NCBI RefSeq assembly: GCF_003514505.1
Contig: NZ_DOPX01000027.1
Span: forward strand, 8,494 to 72,493
Reading direction: 5' to 3'
Length of the DNA: 64,000 nucleotides
Source: Proteiniclasticum sp.
Lineage (GTDB): Bacteria; Bacillota; Clostridia; Clostridiales; Clostridiaceae
Both the position numbers and the translations under genes were made by a program. Below are positions 34,659 through 41,764 of this stretch, in pieces (position 1 is the stretch's first letter; every line of letters begins with the position of its first letter). The notes under the pieces were generated by a model. That model was not told the origin of the DNA and searched no databases. It saw only the letters and a list, made by a program, of their open reading frames with translations.

Positions 34659-35726
34659 TTATAAGATCACCGTTTTCTTTTCTTTGTATCTGTCCATATT
34701 GAAACTGCTGTAGCTCTTCTTCCCATTTTTCTTGACTTCATACATGGCAAAGTCTGCATACTCAATAAGATCATAAATATCTTGTGTGTCCCGTCCATAG
34801 ATAGACATGCCAGCACTGCAGGAAACTGGAAACTCTTTCTCTTCTATGAGAATGGGTTTTGCCAGTACAATCTCAGATATGGATTTCCAGAGGTGATCTT
34901 GATGCGTTTTCTCCACTTTGTCGTACCCATGAAGATATAAACCAAACTCATCGCCAGAAATCCTCATACAGATGAGCTGGTCAAAAGGAAGCAGCATGAG
35001 CCTTCCAGCGAAGGCTTTCAAAAATTCATCTCCTGCACGGTGGCCGAAAGTGTCATTGATGCTTTTAAAATCATCCAAATCAATAAAGACAAAGATCCCC
35101 TCTTTCTCAGGACTTTTCCGGATCATCCCTAAGATCTCATCTCTATATTGGTATCTGCTCACAAGTCCTGTCAGAGCATCTTTCACAAGACGGTTACTAA
35201 GCTCTTCATTGACTTCATTGAGCTTTGCATTGGCTTTCAGAAGCTCCCTTTTCATGTTGAGAAGATCGTTATTTAGCTTCTGCACTTCTTCAAAGGCTTG
35301 ACGAATGAGAAGTTCATCCTTCGTATTGATTTCACCATAGGAATCTCTCACTACCCCCATAAAACGGTGAATGATACTGCTGAGCTCCTCTTTCTCCTTT
35401 GAATTTGCGAAAACATCCCGCCTGAGCCCATGGATGAGCATCCGGTCTTCCATCTGCATCATGCACAAGGAGACCTCTTCCCCAATCAGGGTTTTAAAGC
35501 TTCCTGCGCAGGAGACTGGTTTATTTGTACTTCTGGCTTCTGCAAACATTTCCTTCATTCTCAGTTCTTCTTCAGGAAGAAAAATCTCCTGAACCTTCTT
35601 CTGATAGGGAGAAATGAGATACACCGGTTCATACCAGAACGTATGGATGATATTCATTTCCTTATCACACTGAACCAAAAAAGATACTGCACTACTCAAC
35701 ATCTGTTGCTCCTTCTCTCTTCTCAT
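34659..35726 (-). CDS. Diguanylate cyclase with N-terminal PAS-like sensor
   Basis: A 355-residue cytoplasmic protein: a PAS-like sensory region (residues 1-110), a coiled coil (~115-180) and a GGDEF domain. The signature is SGDEF within RISGDEFGLYLHG instead of GGDEF; the metal and substrate residues are kept (DLDDFKSINDTFGHRAGDEFL). A Ser at the first position occurs in some active cyclases. It would make cyclic di-GMP. No RxxD inhibitory site is evident at the usual place. The ATG overlaps the stop of the B12-binding gene by three bases (ATGA), tying output to that sensor. Confidence 0.85.
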   Translation of the reverse strand: MRREKEQQMLSSAVSFLVQCDKEMNIIHTFWYEPVYLISPYQKKVQEIFLPEEELRMKEMFAEARSTNKPVSCAGSFKTLIGEEVSLCMMQMEDRMLIHGLRRDVFANSKEKEELSSIIHRFMGVVRDSYGEINTKDELLIRQAFEEVQKLNNDLLNMKRELLKANAKLNEVNEELSNRLVKDALTGLVSRYQYRDEILGMIRKSPEKEGIFVFIDLDDFKSINDTFGHRAGDEFLKAFAGRLMLLPFDQLICMRISGDEFGLYLHGYDKVEKTHQDHLWKSISEIVLAKPILIEEKEFPVSCSAGMSIYGRDTQDIYDLIEYADFAMYEVKKNGKKSYSSFNMDRYKEKKTVIL

Positions 35727-36799
35727 GATTTACAAGGGTACTCTGCCCACCTGAGAAGATCAATGGCTTTCTTCCCGCAATAGTCTGCACCCCAGTCTCT
35801 CCATAGGGTACTGGAACATTCAAATCCCTGTCCGCCCACCGCGACAAGTAGTTCAGGATAAGCTTCTTTTATTCCTCTCACCATTTCCTCACAGTGAGGC
35901 AGATAAGGCGGCATAGTCACAGATAAGGCAACCAGCTGGGGTTTATGCAGTCGTATGGACTCCATGACTTTTTCTAAACTTATTCCTGCTCCCAGATAAT
36001 GGGTATCCCAGCCCTCATGTTCAAAAATATCGGAAAGCATTCTGATGCCCATCTCATGAAGTTCACTGCCCACTGCAAGTGAAACCAGAACCTTATTTTT
36101 TCTAGGTCTTGAAAAGATTTCCTCAAAATAATGGGACATCACCGTCTGGGTTACAGAAGTGGCATAATGCTCCTTATCCACAGAAATGATATTACGATGC
36201 CACAGTACACCAATCTCATGCATGGTTTTCGCAAGAATATGCTCATAAATATCAAGCAAGGTGATTCCGCCATTTTTAGCTTGTTCAATGATCTCTTCCG
36301 CTTTTTCCGTTTCCCCTTCCAAAAGTGCTTGAAGATAAGCCTGTCTGATTTCAAGATGGTCTCCTTGGAGAAATCCGCTTTCAGAAAAGTCTTCATTTCT
36401 CCGATCTAATGTTGCTTTTACAGCACTCTCCAGATAGCCGGATGCCGTGCGGATCTCCTGCTGTGAGAGAATAGAGCTGCCTTCTTTTTCTATCACAGTT
36501 TTCATAACCTCATAATGGTCTACAATGATGGCGGTTACCCTCTCTCTTGTAAAATCCTTCATGAGGCTGATCAAGAGTTCATGAAGCCATTTGGCATACT
36601 CTATGAAAATATTCTCTTCCTGAAAACGCACTGCTGTGAATAAAAAACTGATGTTATATGTAATGTCCGCATACATGAGCCTTTTTCTTCGGTCATCAAA
36701 CTCCTGGGAAAGAAGCGGATCTTTTTCGAACTGCATTCTGTATATCATTTGGGCAAGAGTTGTGAACTTTGGATCATTAAATGGCACAAACAGACTCAT
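35723..36799 (-). CDS. CarH-like cobalamin-binding sensor protein
   Basis: A 358-residue cytoplasmic protein. N-terminal ~150 residues are helical and unrecognised. Residues ~165-250 resemble the methionine-synthase-type helical cap and contain W-x9-EH (WHRNIISVDKEH), the motif that covers adenosylcobalamin in CarH/LitR photoreceptors. Residues ~250-355 are a Rossmann B12-binding domain with the histidine ligand motif E-x-H-x-x-G (ELHEMG). There is no MerR-type DNA-binding domain. Overlap with the downstream GGDEF gene suggests the two proteins act together. Confidence 0.85.
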   Translation of the reverse strand: MSLFVPFNDPKFTTLAQMIYRMQFEKDPLLSQEFDDRRKRLMYADITYNISFLFTAVRFQEENIFIEYAKWLHELLISLMKDFTRERVTAIIVDHYEVMKTVIEKEGSSILSQQEIRTASGYLESAVKATLDRRNEDFSESGFLQGDHLEIRQAYLQALLEGETEKAEEIIEQAKNGGITLLDIYEHILAKTMHEIGVLWHRNIISVDKEHYATSVTQTVMSHYFEEIFSRPRKNKVLVSLAVGSELHEMGIRMLSDIFEHEGWDTHYLGAGISLEKVMESIRLHKPQLVALSVTMPPYLPHCEEMVRGIKEAYPELLVAVGGQGFECSSTLWRDWGADYCGKKAIDLLRWAEYPCKS

Positions 36800-37223
36800 C
36801 GTATCACGTTCCTTTCCATATCTTACTCTTTCATCTTCTATAGGATCACTCTTTATGATTCTAGCTAAGTTATCATAAGCTTACTGCTTCATTTTACTTC
36901 ATTCCCAGTGGTTCTCACTGCCCTTAGCCTCTATTTTATCACGCTCTTGGCATTACAACACAGCTCTTCTACATTTATTTTTATTATCAAAACATTTTAA
37001 ACTAAATTCATTGACCAGAAAAATCATCTTCTATAGTATACAACAAATAAACGAATGTACATATTATATTTTTACACCTATTTTCGTATCTCCATTCATA
37101 TCCGTAAATCTTATTATATCCCTAAAGATGATGCATTCGAAGCATACACCTTTCCAACATGATGTCCTACATCTGGACTCTGACCATAATGATTGAAAAG
37201 CTCTTTTATTCTCAATTTACATC
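36800..37223. other. Non-coding gap between B12 sensor and padR
   Basis: AT-rich, with no convincing gene. On the minus strand an extended -10 (TGATAAAAT, 36941-36933) could start the B12-sensor transcript. On the plus strand TTGACC-17-TAGTAT (37011-37039) looks like a promoter, about 250 bases before padR, with nothing obvious downstream of it before the padR control region. Confidence 0.4.
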
Positions 37224-37277
37224 TTGACGCGATGTATCGAGATGTGATACATTAAGCTATATCAAGGTGCGATATAG
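37224..37277 (+). promoter_or_regulatory. padR promoter with tandem PadR-type operators
   Basis: -35 TTGACG (37224-37229) and -10 TACATT or ATACAT near 37247-37253. Two perfect inverted repeats follow: ATGTATC-N7-GATACAT (37232-37252) and CTATATC-N7-GATATAG (37257-37277), 25 bp centre to centre, sharing TATC-N7-GATA. The first overlaps the -10, so autorepression is expected. Confidence 0.75.
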
Positions 37278-37294
37278 CAGAGGAGAAAAATCAA

Positions 37295-37618
37295 ATGGAC
37301 GAACTTCATAAATATTTGCCAATGACAGAGACCGCGTATTACATTCTTCTTTGTCTGAAGAATCCTGAACATGGATATGGCATCATGCAGCGTGTAGAGA
37401 ACTTGACGGGAGGCCGTATCAAGATTGGACCGGGAACTATGTACGGAACCCTCTCCAAACTGGAAGCCCAACAGCTGATTTCTCAAGTGGAAGAAGTGGA
37501 CAGAAAAAAAATATATAAGATTACAGACAAAGGTTTATCGCTTCTTAAGTTTGAACTAAAAAGATTGAAAGAACTCATTGAAAACGGAGATAGCATTATG
37601 GAGGTGAAAAGATCATGA
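37295..37618 (+). CDS. PadR-family transcriptional regulator
   Basis: A 107-residue winged-helix repressor: TETAYYILLCLKNPEHGYGIMQRVENLTGGRIKIGPGTMYGTLSKLEAQQLI (shown in parts: HGYGIMQRVENLTGG and GPGTMYGTLSKLE) is the PadR core, followed by the helix RKKIYKITDKGLSLL. It lies over an operator pair it likely binds, and its stop overlaps the start of the DUF2812 gene. PadR-DUF2812 pairs usually respond to envelope stress or antimicrobial compounds (inference). Confidence 0.92.
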   Translation: MDELHKYLPMTETAYYILLCLKNPEHGYGIMQRVENLTGGRIKIGPGTMYGTLSKLEAQQLISQVEEVDRKKIYKITDKGLSLLKFELKRLKELIENGDSIMEVKRS

Positions 37619-38130
37619 AAGAAACACAGAAGAAACTCATTTGGTGGTGGGGATGGAATCCAGACCCGTTGGAGTCCGAACTGGAAGAACAGGCGAAAAA
37701 AGGCTGGGTCATCGATCAGGTGGACCCTCTTTGCATATGGATCCGATTCAAAAAAGGAACAGCACAGCAGCGAAGATTCGCCACCGACTATCAGCCTGAG
37801 GCTTCCAAAGATTATCTGGAGATTTTCCAGGCAGACGGGTGGCAGCTGGAATGGACTGGTGCAAATGGCTGGTATCTTTTTTCCAAAGCTTACACGGACG
37901 TGAGACCTGAAATTTTCACCGACAATGCCTCTCTTATTGAAAAAAACAACCGGATTCTAAAAGTACTACTACCGCTGTTTATCATGCTGATTGTGCTTTT
38001 TATCACCATAGTCCTGCCGGTACTGAAAGAACCCTTTTATGTGGGGCTGTATGTGTTCGCATTGGGGCTTTACACCTATATCTTTACTCAGGTTTGGCGT
38101 CATAATAGAAAACTCAAAATTGACATCTGA
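37615..38130 (+). CDS. DUF2812 membrane protein
   Basis: A 171-residue protein. The N-terminal ~100 residues carry the DUF2812 pattern (LEEQAKKGWVI, FKKGTAQQRRFATDY, DGWQLEWTGANGWYLFSK), followed by two membrane segments (~115-135 and 140-160). Function unknown; encoded with PadR regulators in many Firmicutes. Start overlaps padR stop (ATGA). Confidence 0.88.
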   Translation: MKETQKKLIWWWGWNPDPLESELEEQAKKGWVIDQVDPLCIWIRFKKGTAQQRRFATDYQPEASKDYLEIFQADGWQLEWTGANGWYLFSKAYTDVRPEIFTDNASLIEKNNRILKVLLPLFIMLIVLFITIVLPVLKEPFYVGLYVFALGLYTYIFTQVWRHNRKLKIDI

Positions 38131-38134
38131 TAGT

Positions 38135-38172
38135 AAGAAACTGTGCTTCCACGAGGGATCGCACAGTTTCTT
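38135..38172. terminator. Bidirectional terminator between DUF2812 and GNAT genes
   Basis: Perfect 12-bp stem AAGAAACTGTGC/GCACAGTTTCTT (38135-38146 and 38161-38172) with TTTTC on the plus strand. Confidence 0.85.
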
Positions 38173-38176
38173 TTCA

Positions 38177-38692
38177 TTACAATAATTTCTTCTTCATCAA
38201 GTAGTCCGTTTGAGCATCCTCTCCCAAAAGAAAAACATGCTCCGAAAATTTAACGAAACCTAGTTTCTCATAAAAGGAAATGGCTGCAGTATTTTTTTCC
38301 CATACCCCTAGCCACAGGTAAGGCGCATGATGATCCATAGCGAAGGAAAGAGCACTCTCCATCATAAATTTGCCGATGCCTCTCCCTTTGAACTCCTTGT
38401 ATACATAGATCCTCTGGAGCTCCACTGCATTTTCATGGCCTTTTTCTGTTTGTGCAGACTGCTCATTGAGTTTCATATATCCAGTGATTTTTCCTTCTAC
38501 AAGGGAAAAAAAGAAATGGGAATGTGGATGCATCAGCTCTTCTTGAAGCTGCTTTTCTCCTAGATCTTCCTCCAAGTACTTTCTTAGATTCTCTTCCGTA
38601 TTCTCTTTCCTGAACGTTTCAGTAAATGTTTCCCTGCTGATTTTCTGAAGTGCTTTCAGATCTTCGGGCAGGATCTTGCATAGTTTCATCAC
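38177..38692 (-). CDS. GNAT acetyltransferase (SpeG/PaiA-like)
   Basis: A 171-residue N-acetyltransferase. The acetyl-CoA loop is ELQRIYVYKEFKGRGIGKFMME (in parts: LQRIYVYKEFKGRGIG), followed by WLGVWEKNTAAISFYEKLGFVK, a typical PaiA-type ending. PaiA enzymes acetylate polyamines; this one's substrate is unknown. GTG at 38692 has the better distance from AAGGAG; the next codon is ATG, so the start is uncertain by one residue. Confidence 0.85.
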   Translation of the reverse strand: MMKLCKILPEDLKALQKISRETFTETFRKENTEENLRKYLEEDLGEKQLQEELMHPHSHFFFSLVEGKITGYMKLNEQSAQTEKGHENAVELQRIYVYKEFKGRGIGKFMMESALSFAMDHHAPYLWLGVWEKNTAAISFYEKLGFVKFSEHVFLLGEDAQTDYLMKKKLL

Positions 38693-38718
38693 GATTCTTT
38701 CTCCTTCTCTTCTTCTTT

Positions 38719-39093
38719 CTAGTCCTTCTGTGTTTCACCCAATCTCATTTCAAGGAATCTCTTCAACACAGGCACATGGCTTTTTTCAAGATCCTTCACA
38801 GAAGAGAGCAGTATCAGATCCTTCTCCTTCAGAAGACCTCTCCACTTTTCCATAAGGTCTTCCTGCAGCGGTATCCTCTTCAGCTCCTCCCAATAGGATG
38901 ACTGGAACTCTTCATAGGAAAGCACTTCTTCATGGTATGCTTTCCGAAGTTCAGTTGAAGGCGTCAGCTCTTTCGGCCAAAAATCCAGTGCTGCATTTTC
39001 TTTGGAAATGCCCCTGGGCCATAATCGGTCCACAAGGATCCGGACTCCATCCACAGTTTTCTCCTCATATATCCTTTTCATCCTGATCGGCAT
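38719..39093 (-). CDS. DUF488 family protein (YeaO-like)
   Basis: A 124-residue protein with the DUF488 core: KRIYEEKTVDGVRILVDRLWPRGISKENA (parts: DGVRILVDRLWPRG) and LSSVKDLEKSHVPVLKRFLE. No catalytic role is established. ATG at 39093 has GAGGAG with an eight-base spacer; the GTG nine bases upstream overlaps that site. Follows the MATE gene by 37 bases, so probably co-transcribed. Confidence 0.88.
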   Translation of the reverse strand: MPIRMKRIYEEKTVDGVRILVDRLWPRGISKENAALDFWPKELTPSTELRKAYHEEVLSYEEFQSSYWEELKRIPLQEDLMEKWRGLLKEKDLILLSSVKDLEKSHVPVLKRFLEMRLGETQKD

Positions 39094-39130
39094 CTTCAGC
39101 ACTCCTCGTTTTTCCTCATTATACTACGGG

Positions 39131-40459
39131 CTAAGCAGGAATACTCTTTTTCACCGGCAAGGACTTCTCTTTTCCTATAAAATAAAGAGAACATCCGATG
39201 ACGAGCACTTCCGTGGCTAAAAAGGACATCCATACCCCATCCATCTTAAACAGCTCAGCCAGTATCATCACCATGGGTACCATCACAAATACTCCTCGCA
39301 GAAGCGAGAGAAGGAATCCTTGCGCAGCTCTTTCCACTGCACTAAGATAGGTGCTGATGATGATATTAACACCAGCAATGAGAAGCCCTGAGAAGTAGAG
39401 CACAAGGCCTCTTTCTGCAAGAACTGCAATCTTTTCATTGTCTTCGCCATTGAAAAGCGCCACCATCGGTACGGAGAACAAAAGAGCTGTGATGTATAAG
39501 ATTCCACCAATGAGCGCTGCTGAGTATAGACCATATTTCAGAACTTCCTTCAGCTGCTTTTCTTTTTTCTGCCCATAATACTTACTCACAAGAGGCTGCA
39601 TCCCTTGAGAAAGACCTGTGAAAATCGCAAGGCAGACCAGAGCAAGGTTCGCCACAATCCCATAGGCTGCCACACCGAGATTCCCCTCAAGCTTTAAAAT
39701 CACCAGATTGAAAATCATAAGAACCAGCCCGGAGGATACTTCCACCACGAAAGAAGATGCGCCTAACGTAAAGTGGTCCATCATCATTTTCCACGAGAAT
39801 CTGCTTGTGAATCCTTCAAACAGCTCTTTTCTCCTACGGAAATGGGGCACAAGAAACAGCATGCTGATCACTGGCGCTAGTGACGTCGCAAAGACCGCCC
39901 CAAATATCCCCATTCCGAGAGGAAACATGAAGATATAATCCAGGATGATATTGGAAAGGCTGCCGGCGATCATGGCGGTCATGGCCCCCTTGGGATTGTG
40001 ATCGTTCCGCACAAAAGCCAGGAGAATGTTGTTGAAAAGAAAAAAAGGAGAAAATAGAAGAATGGTGCCCAGGTAGGTTTTTGTCATGGCAAAGGTTTCA
40101 CTGTCTGCCCCAAGAAGCACGGCAATCTGATCTGTAAAAAGAATCCCTGCCACCATAAAAAAGAAACTGAACATCAGCCCTATTTTCAGACCATGCTGGA
40201 AAATATCCCTGCTTTCTTTCATCTTCCCTGCGGACTTCAGTATGGCAAAGCGCGTGGCTCCTCCAATCCCCACCATAAGCCCCACACCATGGAGGATACT
40301 GTAGATGGAGATAGAGAAATTAAGCGCTGTGAGCCCCAAAGGACCAAGGCTTTTGGCGATGAAGAAAGTATCCGCGAGAATATAGATGGAGATGGCCATC
40401 ATCCCCATGATATTAAGGCTCACATATCTAAAAAATGTTTGAAAGACTGATTTATTCAT
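39131..40459 (-). CDS. MATE-family multidrug efflux transporter
   Basis: A 442-residue protein with twelve predicted membrane segments in two halves. ADTFFIAKSLGPLGLTALNFS in the first half and SQGMQPLVSKYYGQKKEKQLKEV in the second (parts: TGLSQGMQPLVSKYYG) are MATE/DinF signatures. It exports cationic drugs or metabolites using Na+ or H+. ATG at 40459 has AAAGGAG. Its leader contains a terminator-like hairpin directly before the ribosome binding site, so expression is probably attenuated. Confidence 0.88.
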   Translation of the reverse strand: MNKSVFQTFFRYVSLNIMGMMAISIYILADTFFIAKSLGPLGLTALNFSISIYSILHGVGLMVGIGGATRFAILKSAGKMKESRDIFQHGLKIGLMFSFFFMVAGILFTDQIAVLLGADSETFAMTKTYLGTILLFSPFFLFNNILLAFVRNDHNPKGAMTAMIAGSLSNIILDYIFMFPLGMGIFGAVFATSLAPVISMLFLVPHFRRRKELFEGFTSRFSWKMMMDHFTLGASSFVVEVSSGLVLMIFNLVILKLEGNLGVAAYGIVANLALVCLAIFTGLSQGMQPLVSKYYGQKKEKQLKEVLKYGLYSAALIGGILYITALLFSVPMVALFNGEDNEKIAVLAERGLVLYFSGLLIAGVNIIISTYLSAVERAAQGFLLSLLRGVFVMVPMVMILAELFKMDGVWMSFLATEVLVIGCSLYFIGKEKSLPVKKSIPA

Positions 40460-40479
40460 AGGATGCTCCTTTTTCACAG

Positions 40480-40561
40480 AAAAACAAGGTGCTCATAGCA
40501 TTCCTTCTTAGACCTAACGGAATGCTGTGAACACCTTGCAGCTTTTACCCGGTGGCAAAAG
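40480..40561 (-). promoter_or_regulatory. Attenuator-like leader of the MATE gene
   Basis: Reading on the minus strand: an 8-bp hairpin CTTTTGCC/GGTAAAAG with a four-base loop (40561-40542), then a 19-bp stem with one wobble and one mismatch (arms 40537-40519 and 40504-40486), then GTTTTTC, ending about 10 bases before the MATE ribosome binding site. This is terminator architecture inside a leader transcribed from its own promoter. It could also end chromate-transporter transcripts. Confidence 0.6.
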
Positions 40562-40593
40562 CGAAGTTTTTCCCTAATGTATTTACTTGTATG

Positions 40594-40628
40594 ATTCTAA
40601 TGGATATGTCATTTCTTGTCAAGAAATG
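40594..40628 (-). promoter_or_regulatory. MATE gene promoter with palindromic operator
   Basis: Minus strand: perfect TTGACA (40622-40617), 17-base spacer, TAGAAT (40599-40594). The perfect inverted repeat CATTTCTT-GTC-AAGAAATG (40610-40628) overlaps the -35 box and the end of the chromate-transporter gene. Confidence 0.75.
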
Positions 40629-41185
40629 AGCTGAAGAAGAAGATTCCCACCGATGCCAATAAACGCGCCGATGACAATAAGCACAATGAGATCAAACCGT
40701 TTGGAAAGCTTCAGGAAAAATCCGATGACAAAAGCTGCCACAGCTACAATGCTGATGTTTGATAGTGAAACTGCCCCCTCAAAAAGAGAACTTTCCATCA
40801 TACTGATGGCAGCGATGGCGATGAGCCCTACAATACCAGGTTTCAGTCCTTTCAGCATTTTGTCCAGGAATCCGATCTTCTTGTCCCGAAAGATAAAATA
40901 AGCCAGAATCATCATGAGGATAAATTGTGGCGTCACATTTCCTAGGGTTGCCACAATGGCACCAGGAACACCTGCCACTTTCGTTCCCACAAAGGTCGCT
41001 GAGTTGATGGCGATGGGACCTGGGGTCATCTGTGATAGAGACACAAGATCCGTCATTTCTTTGATGCTCATCCATCCACGTTCTTCCACCACAAATCTCT
41101 GAATGAGGGGAAGCACTGCATAGCCTCCACCGAAGGCAAAGGCTCCGATCTGAAGAAATACGAGATAAAGTTCCAGTAATACCAT
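40619..41185 (-). CDS. Chromate transporter, short-chain (second subunit)
   Basis: A 188-residue membrane protein with about six hydrophobic segments. FGGGYAVLPLIQRFVVEERGWMS and LSQMTPGPIAINSATFVGTKVAGVPGA are ChrA signatures. Short ChrA proteins work as pairs, each equal to half of the long form. Its ATG is one base after the stop of its partner. Substrate (chromate or sulfate-like anion) is from family knowledge. Confidence 0.9.
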   Translation of the reverse strand: MVLLELYLVFLQIGAFAFGGGYAVLPLIQRFVVEERGWMSIKEMTDLVSLSQMTPGPIAINSATFVGTKVAGVPGAIVATLGNVTPQFILMMILAYFIFRDKKIGFLDKMLKGLKPGIVGLIAIAAISMMESSLFEGAVSLSNISIVAVAAFVIGFFLKLSKRFDLIVLIVIGAFIGIGGNLLLQLIS

Positions 41186-41186
41186 G

Positions 41187-41750
41187 CTACTTCACCTTCC
41201 CTTCATCCACCAGGGTAAAGGTGGCAAACCCAAGAAGCGCCAAAGTCAGAATGATGATGATGGTGTGGACCTGAAAAAAGAAACTGGCCACAAAAGCACC
41301 GACCATCAGTATCAGACTGAAGATTTTATGTTTCTTCAGCGCGGCTTTTCCCATGTCATAGACCGTCAGCACCAGAACTGCGCTGATGACGCCTCCCATG
41401 CCAAGAAGCGCGGACTTCACCCAAAAATTATTGGAAAAAGCATCATAAAAGTAAAACAGAACAGAGATGATAATAAGACAAGGCAAAACGGAGGCCAAAA
41501 GAGCAGTTAGGGCTCCCTTCCAGCCTCTCAGCCTGTACCCTGTAAGCAGAGACGTGCTGATGGCCATGGCGCCAGGCCCAGACTGGGCAAGGGCAACAAG
41601 GCTCAGCATTTCCTCTTCATCAATGAGTCCTCTTTTTTTCATAAATTCGTCCCGGATCACCGGTACTATGGTATAGCCTCCACCGAAGGTCACGGCATTG
41701 ATCTTAAAAAAGGTGCCGAAAATCTCCATGAGAGAGATACTTTCTTTCAT
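41187..41750 (-). CDS. Chromate transporter, short-chain (first subunit)
   Basis: A 187-residue membrane protein with about six hydrophobic segments. VTFGGGYTIVPVIRDEFMKKRG and ALAQSGPGAMAISTSLLTGYRLRG mark it as ChrA. It forms the partner of the next gene, probably as an antiparallel pair. ATG at 41750 has AAAAGGAG upstream and follows the gamma-glutamyltransferase gene by 14 bases. Confidence 0.9.
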   Translation of the reverse strand: MKESISLMEIFGTFFKINAVTFGGGYTIVPVIRDEFMKKRGLIDEEEMLSLVALAQSGPGAMAISTSLLTGYRLRGWKGALTALLASVLPCLIIISVLFYFYDAFSNNFWVKSALLGMGGVISAVLVLTVYDMGKAALKKHKIFSLILMVGAFVASFFFQVHTIIIILTLALLGFATFTLVDEGKVK

Positions 41751-41764
41751 TTCTCATTCTCCTT

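Noticed and set aside
36800..37000. Leader of the B12-sensor gene considered as a cobalamin riboswitch
   Set aside because: I could not find the conserved B12-box or the multi-stem core; only a small CAGTG/CACTG hairpin is visible.
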